Shown in pieces: positions 1 to 14,800 of a DNA stretch of 64,000 bases. Made by a program: the position numbers and the translations under genes. Source of the stretch: Varroa destructor (taxonomy: Eukaryota > Arthropoda > Arachnida > Mesostigmata > Varroidae). Where the stretch lies: assembly GCF_002443255.2 (NCBI RefSeq), contig NW_019211457.1:31487309-31551308 (forward strand), read 5' to 3'. Position 1 is the stretch's first letter, and the number at the start of each line of letters is the position of its first letter. Below the pieces are notes generated by a model that ran no database searches, had not been told where the DNA came from, and worked only from the letters and a program-made list of their open reading frames with translations.

Positions 1-3000
1 GAAAATAATCATGTAACCAGCTCTTTTGCTACATTCTATTTTATATGAATAAAATTAACAGAACGGGCTCCAGCAACTTTTTTAAAAATGCTCTGTATAT
101 AACTATACACAACGTTGTGGACGTCGCCCGTTGCCCACTATTCTATCTATTTAACATGAACGTCGCGAGCGTATCCTGGCATACCCAACGGTCTCTTCAT
201 ACGCTGCTTACGTGATAGGCATGTCACAAGGAAAGCTCCAACGCGATTACCACCACGACGGTGAACGAACGCAGCACAGGTTTCATACTCCGGCTCTCGG
301 CGTTGTTGATGCTACGTCGAGTGAAAGCCACTTCGTGCGTGATCGCTTATTAGTTGACTGTATAGTAGTGCGTCGTTGAGATGGACATTTCGATGATAGA
401 TGCAAAAGGCAGAGCTCAGGGGAAGCAACAGAACAGTAGAGGACGCAATCCCGTCGGGTTTTCTTTTATAGTAGATTGTGCATATCGTACGTGCATATGC
501 TGAGTCCTTTGAACTCTGACGCAGCGACAACAGACACGGGAAACGCCCTTGCTCCTGTCGGTTTTCCATGGACTTATCGGTCATCACTTTATAATTCGGC
601 CTTTCAATACCAACACTTTGCAGAGTCAGGCTGAAGCTTGCGAGATCAAAGAACAGCTCAGTCAGCAGTGTTCGAAGTTTTTAAAAATCTCCAGTACAAC
701 CACTTTGTCTTCTGTCGAGAAGTGGAGGAGTTGGCTCGAAGGAAAATTTAAATTACTGTTACAAACAACCCCCGAGCTGCTATAGCTATTATATTCGGTT
801 TTCGGTCAAATACGCTGCCTGGATAGAATAACGAGCCGTGATAAATTCATTGATAAATACGTCGCTGAAATCGTTGTTAACATTCTAGCAAAACGTTGCC
901 AGGGTTGCATTTGTTGTCGTGGAGTTAAGATAGGCGGCAGCAGCAGCGACAGGAAAGACATAAGCGCCCCCCGCTTTTGAGCTCACTGATGTCCTTAAAT
1001 CACGCCCGATTTACCCGGTGCAGCAAAAGAATACGCCGGGAGCAGATGACGGAAAGAGAGGGAAAGATGAGACGGCGCCGACCCTCTTTTTCTTCAAGCC
1101 GTGTCTTAGCGACCTTAAGCCACTTGTCAGTTGGACTTCGCTACGCGAGCAGCTGCAGCCGTCTGCTATAGAAGGCGCAGCTTTTGTGTCCCGTACAAAA
1201 GCAACAGACACAGTATCTCTTTGTCGTCAGTCTTCTCTTTGACAGTCGCAACAGTCAATGATCTAGTATACAGCAAACGGTTAAAGAAGCAATGTTCCTG
1301 AGTCCTCGTCCTGTGTAACGTTATCTTCGACTCGTTCGATGCGGCCGCTTGCTCGTTTCTCGTCTTGACACTGCTGCGCGTCTATGGTAGCACACTTCGC
1401 GCAAAAGATACACAGAATCCGAGCAATTTAACAGCAGCTGCTGTATCAATCTAGCTTGCGCGCACCAGCGACAATGATGATTTTTACTGCTACCGTTGGC
1501 ATCGCCGCGTCACCGGCGCCGCTAGCACGACAGTTTCGCTCCGTAGATTAGTAGTAGATAGCAATAATAGTACTATGACGGGCATTCATGGTGCTGTAAG
1601 CCGCTACTATATCACGGCAACGGCAGTAGAGGCAGCAAAAGAAAAAGCTTCGACGTGGAGGGAGGGTTGCTCGTGCCGGGATATCATTAGAAAAGAACGT
1701 GGCTTGACCCTGCTGAGGAACTAAGGGTAGGACCAAGATGATGATGTGACACCTACCCGAATGGGAACTGGAACAGGCGGGACGAGCTGCGCCATAGAGA
1801 ACCGCTCTTGTAGCCAGGCTAAGTCAAGTAGAGCACTGAATGGCAAGGCAATGGAATAAAGGCGCTCAAATGAAGGAGTCTCGATGAAGAGCACAGTCTG
1901 GCGTATGCCCGCCCCAGTTGCCCTAGACTTCTTTCCTCAACCCTTCCCATTGCCTGGTCACCTCCGAATGAATAGAACGTGAGCCGAATCCTATAATAAC
2001 AGATAACAACGACGAGAGGCCCAATCTCCTCTGAGGAGTTGCTACGTTTGCCATCGTCACACACACTTCCTTCTCCGCCCACATCCCCGCCTACTATTCC
2101 TTCTACCCCTAGTTTCGTCTTCGCTTTTGGCATTGGCCTCTCGCTTTCCATCTTGGGTGTAAGCCCATTCCCCATTGCTTTTCTCGTTGGCACTGCTAGC
2201 TCCAACGTAGAAGTCCGCCGAAGTTAAGGAGAAAAAAAGTCCTCTTTTCCGAGCAGCTTCTCCTTGGAGCCGCTGCGTGTTCCACTCAAGCAGAACCAGA
2301 CCTACCACACAGTGTATGGCCGCAGTATTCCTTACAGCTGGTGTAGTCGTTCATATACCCGAAAGCTAGGAAACAGAGGACAGAGTTGGCCTGCTACAGG
2401 CCTGCAAATCTACATCGTCATGCTACTGTATCTGGCTCATCTTCTTCATCATTGGGCAGCCGACTTGCCAAGAAAACGGTGGCGGACACCTTATCTCGCT
2501 GTAAGTCATCTTGCCAAATCGTAGCTTCAGGGTGTATCGCGAAGCCACTGAGAGCAAACCCAGGCGTCACCGCCTCGTTAGGAATCCTGACTCTTTTTTT
2601 CTAGTTCTCTCTACTTTCCGATAGGCAAACTGGCTCACAAGCGAGCCGATTCGTGCTCACAGAGACGCTGGAGACAGGTAGATTCCTTGCTGTTCGTCCT
2701 TAGCTATGCGTCTCTGGACCCTTTTGATGGCAAGCTATCCTGTTGTGACGGAAGCTTCCTGTCTTGGAAAGCAGTCTACGCAAGTTAATCAAGCGAATCG
2801 CTTACTGCTGCTGCTACTGGCTTGTCTATATTGGAGAGAGTTAGTGTAGGTTTGCTGCTCCGCGGACGAAAAGGAAACGATGAAGAAGAAAGAATGAACG
2901 GAGAAGCAGAGGATACAGCCGCAAAAGAGGAGTAAGAAAGAGAACCGATCCATTGCTGACCCAGCTTTTCGGCCGATCATTGGTTTGTGGCAGAGCAGAT

Positions 3001-6000
3001 GGAAAGCACATATCACATGTTATACGACGGATGGTCAACTTTGAAAATTTAGGAGCACGCCCGGACACAACATACTATAAGGCCAGGCAAGGTATCATGC
3101 AAAATAGCACAAACGAACTTTCGATGCAGACGTCAGCAGGAAGTCCACTGCCATCAACACACGTCTTATAGCACTGGTTGAATTGACGTCTTTACAATGT
3201 GAAAGATACGAACAAGACGCTGGTGTGTTACACATCATACTAAAATGCTCAAGTAGGCGTCGAACCACTGAGGAAGCTGGCACAAAACCTCAGGGTTGAC
3301 AACAGCTGCGAAGTAACTGTACAGCCGTTCGTTGTATGTAGCTACTGCAGTAGACTTCTTTGCTTTCCATGTGGAGCCGGCGGTATGCACATCCCTTCCG
3401 GGTGACGGGGCCTATTCTGTTTGAAAGCTTACGTTGGAAGCAGTAAGGCCAGCGTTTACGCCGACTGGCTGGCGAGCAGGGGCATCTCTATGTCAAACAG
3501 GGGCATTCTTTGAGAGTTTCGAAAGGTGGGAAGCTACCGGTGGAACTAAACTGGATAAGGGAGGCAGGACACGGAAGCCACTGTAGCCTATGGAAGTTAG
3601 TCATGCTGGGTAGTGCTGCAGATTGGAAGATCTTGCCACTATTTGACAGGCGAAAGGCAACTACTTGCTGTCACAAACGCTGCTGTTGATATCGACGTAG
3701 TTTCCTATTTTGCCAGACGCAGAACCAGTCTCCCACCAGATCTTTGATGCCCTATAGGACAGGTGGAGGAAGCATACAGTGAAGAGAAACTTTCGCCGGG
3801 TTGATGGCAAAGAATTCCGCCAGCTGAAGGTCAGTGTTGCAGAAGATGCGCGGCAGGGACCACTGTAGACGGCACACGAAGCGAGACTGACTGACTGTGA
3901 CTAAGTAGTCGCTTGACGGTCGTGACTGACAATAACTGGTTGGCAATGAGAGTGAACAGTAAATACCAAGGGGAGGAAAACTCTACCAGGAGACGAGGGC
4001 AATGGGTGTAACAACGTGAAGATTGAAACGAACACGGAATCCAGCGCTAGGGAACAGGGGCTTTTCGTAAGAGATGAACGGACAAATCAATCAGCCAGCC
4101 AACAAAAATAACGAGGAATATATCTATGAAGACAGCATAAGGCCGAGGTCATAGAATTGAAGAAAAGGAAGCTTAGAAATAGATGGAAGATGGAGAGAAA
4201 AGTTCGGTAGTGGATGTGTGCATGTGCAGTCTATAACACAATATATGAAACAAGAGGATGGCTAGTTACGTTGCTTCAGGCGAAAAGGAAAGGTAGAAAA
4301 CGGGAAAAATTGAGCGAGGTTACAACGGTAGCTATGCAGATCTGGAAATAGTGGCATTCACATAAAAGGTCCATCGACTTCTATACACCTAAGCATAGTT
4401 AAATATATGAATCCTTTAGAGGATAGGTAATATTATGGAGAAAATAGGTGAAACCTTATCGTGAAGAAAAGCGTTTTACCGTCTACGCGACTCTCAGTAA
4501 CAATAGTTTTGTATTCCGTAGTACTTCGAACGGACTTTCGTGGTTGATTAGCGGCGACCAACGGAACAAATACTGTTCCAAGTTAAGGGTCAACCGTCTA
4601 TAGCAGTGCAGGGCGTGAAACATTCGCGTTTCCCAAGCACTCTAAACGGCTTCTAATATTTTTGCTACTTATTTTAATTATGATTTGCGCCATAGGTTTC
4701 ACTCCCTTTTTATTCTGGCATCCAATTCTTCGAAATATATGCCCTACAGAGACTGAGAACCCTACACAGGGTAGCATCTGTAATTCCAAGACAGGTTAGG
4801 AGCGCGACAATGTGGTGAGAAGCTGCTTTCAAGCGGCACCCAGGTATAAACCATACATGGCATTCTGTACGAGATGTATCGTCCCTGCCACACGGAAATG
4901 GGCGTATCGAGATTGAGCATTATACCGACTCGAACTGCGTTAGAAAGAACGTTTGGAAAACCAAAAAAAAGAAAAAGGTTCAATACAAGCAAGGTATGCA
5001 GTAGCATACAGACAGTTGTCTATGCGTTAAGTCGTAGTTTTTTTCTGTCAACCAACTAAGCGCAATGGATATGGAGCTCTTAACAGACGCGTAAAAACGG
5101 GGAAAGTATGGAAAAGACAACGAAAAAGCAGGGGAAAGAAATACGGTAACGCTATTGCATTCTGCCGATCCGGAAGTTCGGCATACACAGGTCCGAATTC
5201 CAGTGAATTTCAAATCCTGACAGCCTCACCGCAGTCGGTTATGTACTGGTACAACTTCACCTTCCTAAAAGTCGCTGTGTGTAAGGCAAGCACCCGTAAC
5301 AGTATAAACGAAACAAATGCTATAAACTCCACGAGGAGCATCGTTATTGTGTCACCACAGCATACAGAGGAGATGAGGCCGAAAGGGGTAAGTGAACATA
5401 TTACGTGCAGCGTGCTTCACGCACGACTCGAACAAAGTGTAGCACGTAAAAAAGATGATATAAAGCTACGACATACATGTTTGTATGTATACGTTTGTCT
5501 ACAAAAAGTATTAAGTAGACTGTGACGAACGCGCATGCATTATGTATCTGTTTGCAAATTCAGTTGTTTCGTTTTACCGCGTGTTTTTCTCGAGGCATGA
5601 CGTTGATTGTTCCCATTAGCGAGTCAAGGAAAACTTTTCTGGCAAAGCGCTTCATATCATGTTTACCAACCATGTTATGTAAGTATTAGCTTGTCCGGAG
5701 CTATTTCGTGGCTAATAATTTTCTAAGTTAAACACCACAAACAAACAAATATAGTAATTAGTTACACTAATTTCTTCGCTATTGAAATGCCATCAAAAAT
5801 AGCGGCAGATATATTGTTTAATTGTTGAAAACGAAACGCTTAGTAATTAAGCTTCTGTTTTTCAAAAATCGAAGGTTGCAAACTGGGCAAAAGAGTCTTC
5901 AGCAGTTTCTTTTTAACTTTTTTTTTCGAAGATCATCAAGAAAGTCCTAGACTGAAGGGTCTCAAACTAAAGAACGAGTTACTGTGATCACACAGGCTTT

Positions 6001-7342
6001 TCGTCTGTGTCGGATTTATGTTACCACCAAACTTTTTCTAGCGACAATTGTACAGATCATGTCCGATTATACGTATTTCAATTCACACGTTTTTTACTCT
6101 GTCCTTGATAGTTTCGTTATAATTGATATAAACTGAGCAATCTATATGATGCTCTGTTTTGCTTAAGAGCACTAGCCATGATCGCAGCAACGCGCTCGTC
6201 TGTTTGAGGTCCTGAATTGTAATTACCTTTTACCTGGTCTTCGATTCCCCATATTTTGTCCTTAAAATATTCGTTCATCGAAGGTTCTTTCGTTTAGCAT
6301 CTTCATGGATTTCCTATGGATTTCACCGGCGCTCTCATCCGTTAGGAATAAAAACATAATATCTTTGCCTCTACACGGATTATCCTCTGATGATTCCCAA
6401 TAAGCTTCCTGCCGTACATAACCAAAGGCTTGGTGTAACCCGTCGTTGGATTTTGTTTGCTAATTATGTGCAGTTAAAAAATCATTGAAGTTTTTCTATT
6501 CGCTAAGTAGCTCCAAATAGCCTAACATATAAATATATAGTTTTCGGATATATAAGATTTAGCTAATTTACTGAAAGTGTCTTACTATATAATTCACTCA
6601 ACATAGTTCTATTTGAAGTATTCTTTTGTTATTGTAATACATAGAAGCTTAATTAGATAACTCGGCGAAAATAAGGACTCAGTTACGAAATCTTCTTCAA
6701 TTAATCTACCGTTATCTAGTGTGTTAGCTGCAGAGCAAGCTTCGTATAGCCTACGCCAATATAGAATATAAACTTATCTATAATAGACTAAATCTGTTTT
6801 TGCCATTGAAAGGGTCTCCAAAACGACCGCACTGTAAATTTCCGCAATTTCGCTCTGTAATAAATTCAAAATGAGTTTCGAGGGATGCATCGATTAGGGA
6901 GCTATAAAAGTATAAATAGACGGACACAGCATACGGCCTAATGGGCATTCATATGTGTTCTTACCCCAAATTGCTCTTTAGTATAGAGGACGGTTAGACA
7001 TTTGTTGAAGAGTGGCGGTCTGTACCTCTTGAAACCACATCGGATAGTCGGTAGTGTATAACACCTGTCATTTATTAAAGTAATATTTTCCATGAAGTCT
7101 ATAAGGCTCTAGACGGATGGAGCGGTTTGCTCTATAAGGCTGGCTCTTTACTCGGTCATAATTATTTTGTGATAATGTTGCTAAAAGTGATAATTGAAAA
7201 AAGAAACGCTTTGAATTTCAAGCACAGAGCCGTCACAGGCCTAGCGAATAACATAACTAATCTATTAGCTAACGCTAGGAGAACAAACCTGGAGTTTTCT
7301 TATCATGACGCAAGGCGCTTCCAGCTTCCACACTTAAACAAA

Positions 7343-7344
<2 letters not shown>

Positions 7345-7390
<46 letters not shown>

Positions 7391-7398
7391 ATATATAT
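7345..7398. repeat. (TA)n/(AT)n microsatellite
   Basis: About 54 bp of alternating TA, interrupted once by TT near 7380. Confidence 0.97.
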
Positions 7399-10300
7399 CT
7401 AGGATATATTGAAAAAAAAGTATGAAAGATCGAACAAACTCGATGTATTAAAACGATGCGTCCTGAAACTCAGATTGATATATTCACCGCGTCATTTTCA
7501 ATCCACCACCTGCACTGCCGTCTGATCCCCGAGGGACCGACGTTCACATATAGGGTTAGGCCGGTAACTGAGTGTTCGTATATGTTGCTTGTATAAAACA
7601 TCCTTGAGTGTTACCTATTAGAAATTTAACGTCTTAAATAAGAAACAAGAGGTGGAAGTTTATGACTGACTATTTAGACACCTTAGATGGATCGAAAGAG
7701 GCGTTTCGGAGAAAAATAAGTATTTCCAGCATATTGTACTTATTGGGTAGATAACTTTTTTGAGGTTAACGAAGCGTGTAAATATTGAGGTTCCGTCATC
7801 TTCCTGAAACGATCAAAGGCAAAGTAGCTAATTTTTTTGTTCGTAAATCTAAGAAAAACACGATGCCAAAACAAGGCAAAAAAAAAAATACCGTACGATA
7901 TTTTTTTGCTTCGTTTTGGTGTCTGGTTTTGATCATATTCTGCACGATTATAGCCTACAATAGTGATATTTTATAATTGTTCATCGAAACAGCTACCTAA
8001 TTATATTTTCTTCGTATTAGCTTTGTTTCAACATTTTAGTCTCAAGAGTATTTAGAATAGTTACAAAATAGACCTTTTTTCATATGCTAGATATTCTGTG
8101 TTATGGGATTTAAATGATGGAACCAACTGTGTCGATGGTAGCTCGCGATTCTACGTTTTCCTCATACAGGGATCCGTTAATTTCAAACGGCTTTACACAT
8201 GATTGAGGATAACTTTTACAAAATTGAACTTTGACCTATGGGACGACACTAGTCAACTTCATATCTGTCTTTTATTACACCGTTGATTGAAGCACTGCAT
8301 ATAGATGGCTGCAATTAAAAGACCGTTCTACCGTCTGAATACGAGAGAGAACTGGCCGTTGATTGGATCATGTTAGTGCAACGGCATAATTATTGCGTCC
8401 ATATAAAAATTGACACGCATTGGGCACGTGATGCGGCAGCTTCGAATGGCTTAACTGTCAGCTTCGTACGTAAACATAGCTGAACGGTGGACCAATCATA
8501 GGAATTGGAATAACTTAATAAACAGGCCATAGACGCTCATCCGATAGTATTAACGTTTACTTGTCTAGCTGCATGCCAAAACGTAAGGAACAGTTGTGCA
8601 AGCGAATTACCCTAACTTAGGTGGTGGCTAAATTACTTTCAATGGCCCTGGCTCCGGTTGTATACCTAGTAGGTTGTAAAAGGCCATAGAATACGGCTCA
8701 TATACATTTCAGAACCTCGTGGAACATTATGCATATTCTCCGTAGGATAGTTCTATGGTTGACAGGTTAGGGATATGTCATGTCATGGACAGCAGCGAAC
8801 AGGTTAGCCCCGGAGTTTTTCATATGGGAACAGATAATCTTTCATTAGAACCTTTACTAAGAAGATCTTTATCAAAGACCCTTATCACATGAACTCTAAC
8901 AAATATCCATTTGATCTGCCGTGCAATTTTGCCGTCTCATGAGACCGATTGATTTTTCCGGCGAACTTTAGTCAAGAAGTTTGAGGGTATTTGAAGGGAA
9001 AAATTGATCGTTTACTGTACTACTAGGTTACACAATTGTTGTTACCGTAAAACGTTAAACAAATGAATAGTTTCTATCTACATATGTAGAAATGATTTCC
9101 TAGGTAACATGGTAATAGAGCTACTGTGTTGTAATGTTCAACGGGCCAAATGGCAAAGCTGTTTTCCCAATCTATATCATTTTCTTGCCGATCGGCTTTT
9201 CGAAAACCAAGAGAACTCAACTAATTCAAGATCGAATTAGTCACCAGTCATTTTGCAAGCAATCGTTATTTAATCCACAAATAATTGTTCAACAGTAACC
9301 GTGCGTAAAAAAATGGCTTTTTTTTGACCTCTTGAGGAAATTCCGGTTTGTCTCATGGGGAATAATATAGGTCGACAATTTCGGGCAAAAACAAAAGTCT
9401 CAAGGTTAACGCTTTTAACTGGCGCCACAACGCCAGCAGACGAAAACCGCTCGAATTTAGTAATCTGGTGCGATATATGCATTTTATAAACAAGTATGGG
9501 GGTTATTTTAAACTAGGCTAATGGGTACGTAAAGTTCGCTAGTAGTGATTAATGTTCTGCGACCAACACACACAACAGTTAAAATTTTATTTCTGTATGT
9601 TTTCGTAACGTTATTTGTTTTATCACTATCATCTCTAAAGAAATTGTACCTGTAACAATTATTCAAGGTATTTTCGTACTGCTTGCTGAAGTTTTTTCGT
9701 TCGTTCCTCACTGAAAACAATGGAGACTTAAGCACGGCGGAGTGAGTCAATTATTTTTCGACCTTCTGTCCAAGATTGACGTCCATAGTCGAATTGAGGA
9801 CACTGACATGAGCCTCAGGAGACCCCTTAAGTCTCTGCATTCGGTCAACTGGCCAGATTTGAGAAACTGTAAAAAAAACTTAGAAAGTTGCAACACGAAC
9901 CCGCGTATATGCGATACCAAACTGAGAGAATAGGGTGTTACAAGTCAGACGGATGAAAACAAGACCGGCCTATCAGCTTGCTACTGTTGCAGTCGGCATC
10001 ACGCGACTTCGATTGTTGAGCGTAATCGGCTATAAAAAGGTTATAACTAATGCTTTTGCTTTGTGCTTCTTGCGTGTGCAAACTGAATGTAACAAAGAAA
10101 GAGGTTACATGGCCACTTCTGCCAATCAAAACCCGATATACATACTCAGTGCCGGAAAAAGACGTCGGATACAAGGACTCATCTATAAGCGTAGTCAGAT
10201 TAATTACTCTGTAAAGCACTGAAAGTGCGCAGATTCAACCGGCGGAATTCCACAAGTGCTATTGCTGCATGAAACACAAGATGGAGAAAGAAGAGAAAAG

Positions 10301-11843
10301 GGGGCAAAATAAGAACGTTTAAGATTCAACTAGGGAAATCATACATGAGCGACCATCATGATTGCCCAGCGTGTCGCAACACCGCACCACGACTACGGAA
10401 GACGAGGCAGAAGTATCATTCTTTTTTACTGCTGCCGCCATTTCCTTCGCTATCGCCACTTCCATCAACAACAATTCCTATTTTTAGCACTGCCTCAGTT
10501 CCTGCCGGTCGCCCCCGGGGCGACGTAACCTGAACGACTCTAGCCTACATCTATTCCTCCCGAGTCAGCCAAAATTGTGGCCGTTTGCTGGAAAGATGGG
10601 CGGCTGCTTGTACTCATTTTGTCGGTCGAACTGCACACCCGTGTCCTTAGGGGCGGTGAACGCTGCATGAGCACTACAATGTGCTTAGCGATACCGGGCC
10701 ACTATACACTATAGCCGATGCATTCTATGGGGTACTCGGCCCGCTTCTCGCCTGTTCGCGTCTCGTTTTTCAACAGTGCCCGAGGGCTGAGCGAAACTGC
10801 TGAAGCTGCGGTAGGATCACTGCTCTAATTAGCCGCCAGCTAGCTCGTTTACTCCTTCAGCCTTATCCTCTTTTAACCTTGTTTTTCTTCGTTTATTTGT
10901 CTAAACATCTTTTCTACTGATGCTGCTGATTCTTTTTCTTTTTCCGCGTTTTCTTCGCTCGTTTTTCACCCTGTGACGACTATAAGCAGCAATCGTCTAT
11001 CGTTTCTGGAAGGACGAAAGGATCGCCGATGGCGATGGTATGGCAAAAATGTGCGTCCTGCGCCGTTTCACATCGACTATCCTTGCTCTGGGCCATGTTG
11101 TTTGACTTTATCCTAAATGCGTTGCATAAGAAGAGTACGCGGAGTATTGAGAATACGGTACAGGAAGGCAGTGCTGCCGATTTTTGCTGGTGACGTAGCG
11201 TCATCGACACAAGGTCGACCGGGCAGCTGAACCACGGAAAAGCAGACGCCGTAATGGACAATCGAAAACCGTAAGAAGGAACGTAGGTGAAAGCGAAGAC
11301 CGAAGAAGAAACAAGGTTTTTGCCGCTTACGCTTGGATCGCGCTCGCTTCGTAGTGAACGACGAAGAACGAAGTAGCGGGTAAGAGAAGATGAAGTATAC
11401 GTGGAGAACTATAGAAACGAGGCTGATACAGTTGCTTGTACTGCATTAGGACAAGAACGTGGACTCGCGTTTATCCGTTGGACCATTGCCAATACCATGA
11501 AAGGGCTGTTGAATTGCCTGCATCGATGGCGACTTAACCAGCTCACCGACTACGTCAATTGCGCGCGTGCTCCTCGCAGTGCATGCAAGTTCCGTAAGGG
11601 CACAATGAGGAAGTCTGCCCCGAAAGAAAGGAAGGTGGCGTATCGAACGAATAAGTGAAACGGGTAGGTATCTGCAATCAAGGTGCAATTACGCTTTAAT
11701 GATGGACAATATTCTTGGAAAGCCGTCTGCCACTGCTGCTGCTGTGGCAAACAGTTAGCCGACAGCAGTTGTTTTAGTCGGCGAAAGCCTCAGTTGGCCA
11801 AGGCCATCACAAACGTTGTAACGTGCCAATATAAATACAGCAT

Positions 11844-11858
11844 TATCTATCTATCTAT
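11844..11858. repeat. (TATC)n tetranucleotide repeat
   Basis: Nearly four TATC units in intergenic sequence. Confidence 0.85.
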
Positions 11859-14800
11859 CCAGCTTTTTCTTTTGCTTTTCCGAGACATAGCGATTTTTTG
11901 CAGTGCAGCCCTCGTTTGTTCTTATTATACTGGGCCCAGACCTGGCTAAGAACAACCGACACGAGCTGGTTGCCCGATACGGCCAATCCGATACTTCCGA
12001 TTCCGATCTTCCGTTCTCACCGAGGACCCCCCAGATATCTCATTGGAAGCTCAACTGAACGACCAAAGCAGTGAGTGACGAGCCAAAGCCGATATGGTTA
12101 AGGAAATCGCCTACTGAAATGGACGTAATCGCACAGCCATACTGTCCATATTGATCATCCGTCGTTTCTAGTTTCCGTCCGTTTTGTAGACGCACGAACT
12201 TATTTTAGTTTGAGCAGGTCGAAATTCGGTCTGTTTGACGTTCAGAGGAGTGAGCTGCTATATCGACACTGACTCGTAAGAACCTTTGTTTGACTTAAAC
12301 CTTGTCAGACATTGCACCGAGGTCACCCCTCTCTCTTCTGCTCTTGACTTCTAGTTGGTTGAATGAAATCACCAGATTTCTTAGCGATCTGTTACACCCT
12401 CAAGATTTAATATACCATTGGTGTGGAACATACCCCACTCCACCCATAGATAATCGTTCGAGAAGCACCAGTCGTCTCTTCACGAAAAGCCAGAGACAAA
12501 GCGATATTCTATATTTCCATTGTTAGGGTTAGGTCCAAGATTCTAGGGATACGTTTCTGTACAGCGGCTGCTTTTTCAACAGTAGTCTGACAGTGTTGCT
12601 GGATTGAAGCGGCGATGTTCGCGGCAGAGCTAGAAGTGCATAGAGAATTATTGATGTTCCTACCATATTGTTGTTCCTGTTGCAGCTCTCTGTTTTTCTT
12701 TCATACGGGCATGCCATGAAAGAAGCATCGTGTTGGATCCGTGAAGAAGGCCAGTCAGGGCATCGCTAGCTAGCTGGCTATACGGTAAGTTTGCTGTAGT
12801 TCCTGTTGAGGAGGAAAGCCTGTGACTGTATGGACTCAATGTCTAGCTCACTTGACCACTTGCGTGTTTCTGGAGGCGCGTTCGAAACGGGACGTACTCT
12901 GCGACTGACTTGAAGCCCACTTTGTCAAACAGGTTCCTGGCTAGCTTTGGCTCACTGCACTTTGTCTTCTCTTGTTTATGCTGCCAATCTTTCTGTTTTC
13001 AGCACGGTACTCGTCAGAGTAACTCACTATCCATTTCTCCTTCTAATTAGTCCGCGGTGATTATGACCAAGCAGGTCCAGCCACTCACCCCGCCAAGGTC
13101 CTGCAGAGCGTCGGGTTCAGTTCAGAGCAGAGCAGTTCATATCCCCAAGTACCTCCTTCTCTGAGAACAGTCCCTGTGCCAGTTTTCCTACTTAGTCATA
13201 GTCTCCCTCTGCTAAACGGCTTCTTCCATCTCTAGAAAGATCCTGCAGCAGGTAGAAGCGGCATCAATAGCTGTCGGTGTGTTCTGATAGCAACGGCAAA
13301 AACCTTCCAAGGTTTTTTGCAGTCCGGTCCGCTCAAAAACCTCATCGGTTAGCGCCTCGGAGTCGCGACGCGCGCTCGCTTCGCCTGCCTTCGAGATACC
13401 GACAGGCTACGCCAAACCCGCTTGGATCCGATTCGCCAAGAAGCTTTCTTGGCGCCCCGTCTGCGTTGCATGGAGCTGCTAAGCTCGGCGATACAAAGAT
13501 GCGCTGACGGACGTGCACTGGGATTGCAGACACGGACAAAGATGGCAGACCACACGATAGAAGCACGAATGCTTTTTGCTTAGTCTTGAGGTATGGTTGG
13601 TCGTCTACTGGCGGTAGTGTGTGGTTTATGCGTACCTATGCATAACTAAAGCCTATGCCGATCTTAGCTTAGTCGTTCTATGTTGGTATATCAGGGATTG
13701 CTAGAGGAAAGTCTCTGGAATCATGAACACAAAAGCCATTCTATGGTGTTTTAATGAAAAAGAGGATATCGTATAGATACATTGGGTAGTAATTTTCTTG
13801 CTTCGTTTCGTTCTAAAAGCTCACGCGTAAGCCAAACACCGAAGACTCAAGATTGACTAAGTTGTGAGATGACACAAGAATATAGATGTTACGCAGATTG
13901 ATTCCTTCGGCTAGAAGCGATGAGATGTATAAAGTAGTAGAATTTTAGCATTGTATAAGTTGACGGCAATGACTGGAAATCATGAATACAAGAGAATAAT
14001 TTATAACAAGCTTTTTCCAGTTACTTGTCAAAGTTTAATGCATCGCTTAGTGTATACCATTAACTAGACGTAATAGTCCTGCAATAGAGACCATACTAAA
14101 AACTTTACATTCCTTAGGCAACTATAAGGTAATCATATGGATATTCCGGTAGCATTCATTAAGAAAGGGAAGTCATTGAGCTGCGTTTATGGGGTTTGGA
14201 AAACATATGGGGAAAAATATCTGGAATTGATTTTTACATGCATACATATATACTTGGGTGGGCATTTCACAATTGTAAGATAAATTCTTATATCTCCTGA
14301 CCTGTAAAACAAATGTTGTTAAGAAAAATAAGGGCTGTTACGACAGTAATAATGGGGCAATGCTAGCAAATTTACAAGAGTTTATAAGTTGGAGAAAGTT
14401 TTTTTTCGCAACAACAAGCTTCGCCCAAACGATAAACGGGCAACTGGAGAGTAGGAACGAAATACGCATAAAATTGGAAAAACAGCCATAAATTGTTGTT
14501 TTGCTTCTGCGTGACATCAAACGTTGAATCAACAACAATACAATGAAAGGCCAGCTTGGGTTAGTGGCTTAGAGATCTGTTGAAAGGTGAAGTTGAGAGT
14601 AGATAGCTTGCCTGTGCTTTACTATACTTAATTGTTAACTACTTAATTAATGAAATATACACAAATAGTCGGTCTGTTGTTATATATATTATAGCTATGC
14701 AACTGAAGCAGTCTTGGAGTATGTTGGCTTCTTCGGGCGCCTATAATGCAATCATTCTGAAATTTATATGTAGAGGATACGATACATTTATATAGCTATT

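Noticed and set aside
12525..12535. Short TTAGGG-like repeat
   Set aside because: Only about two units; not a telomeric array.
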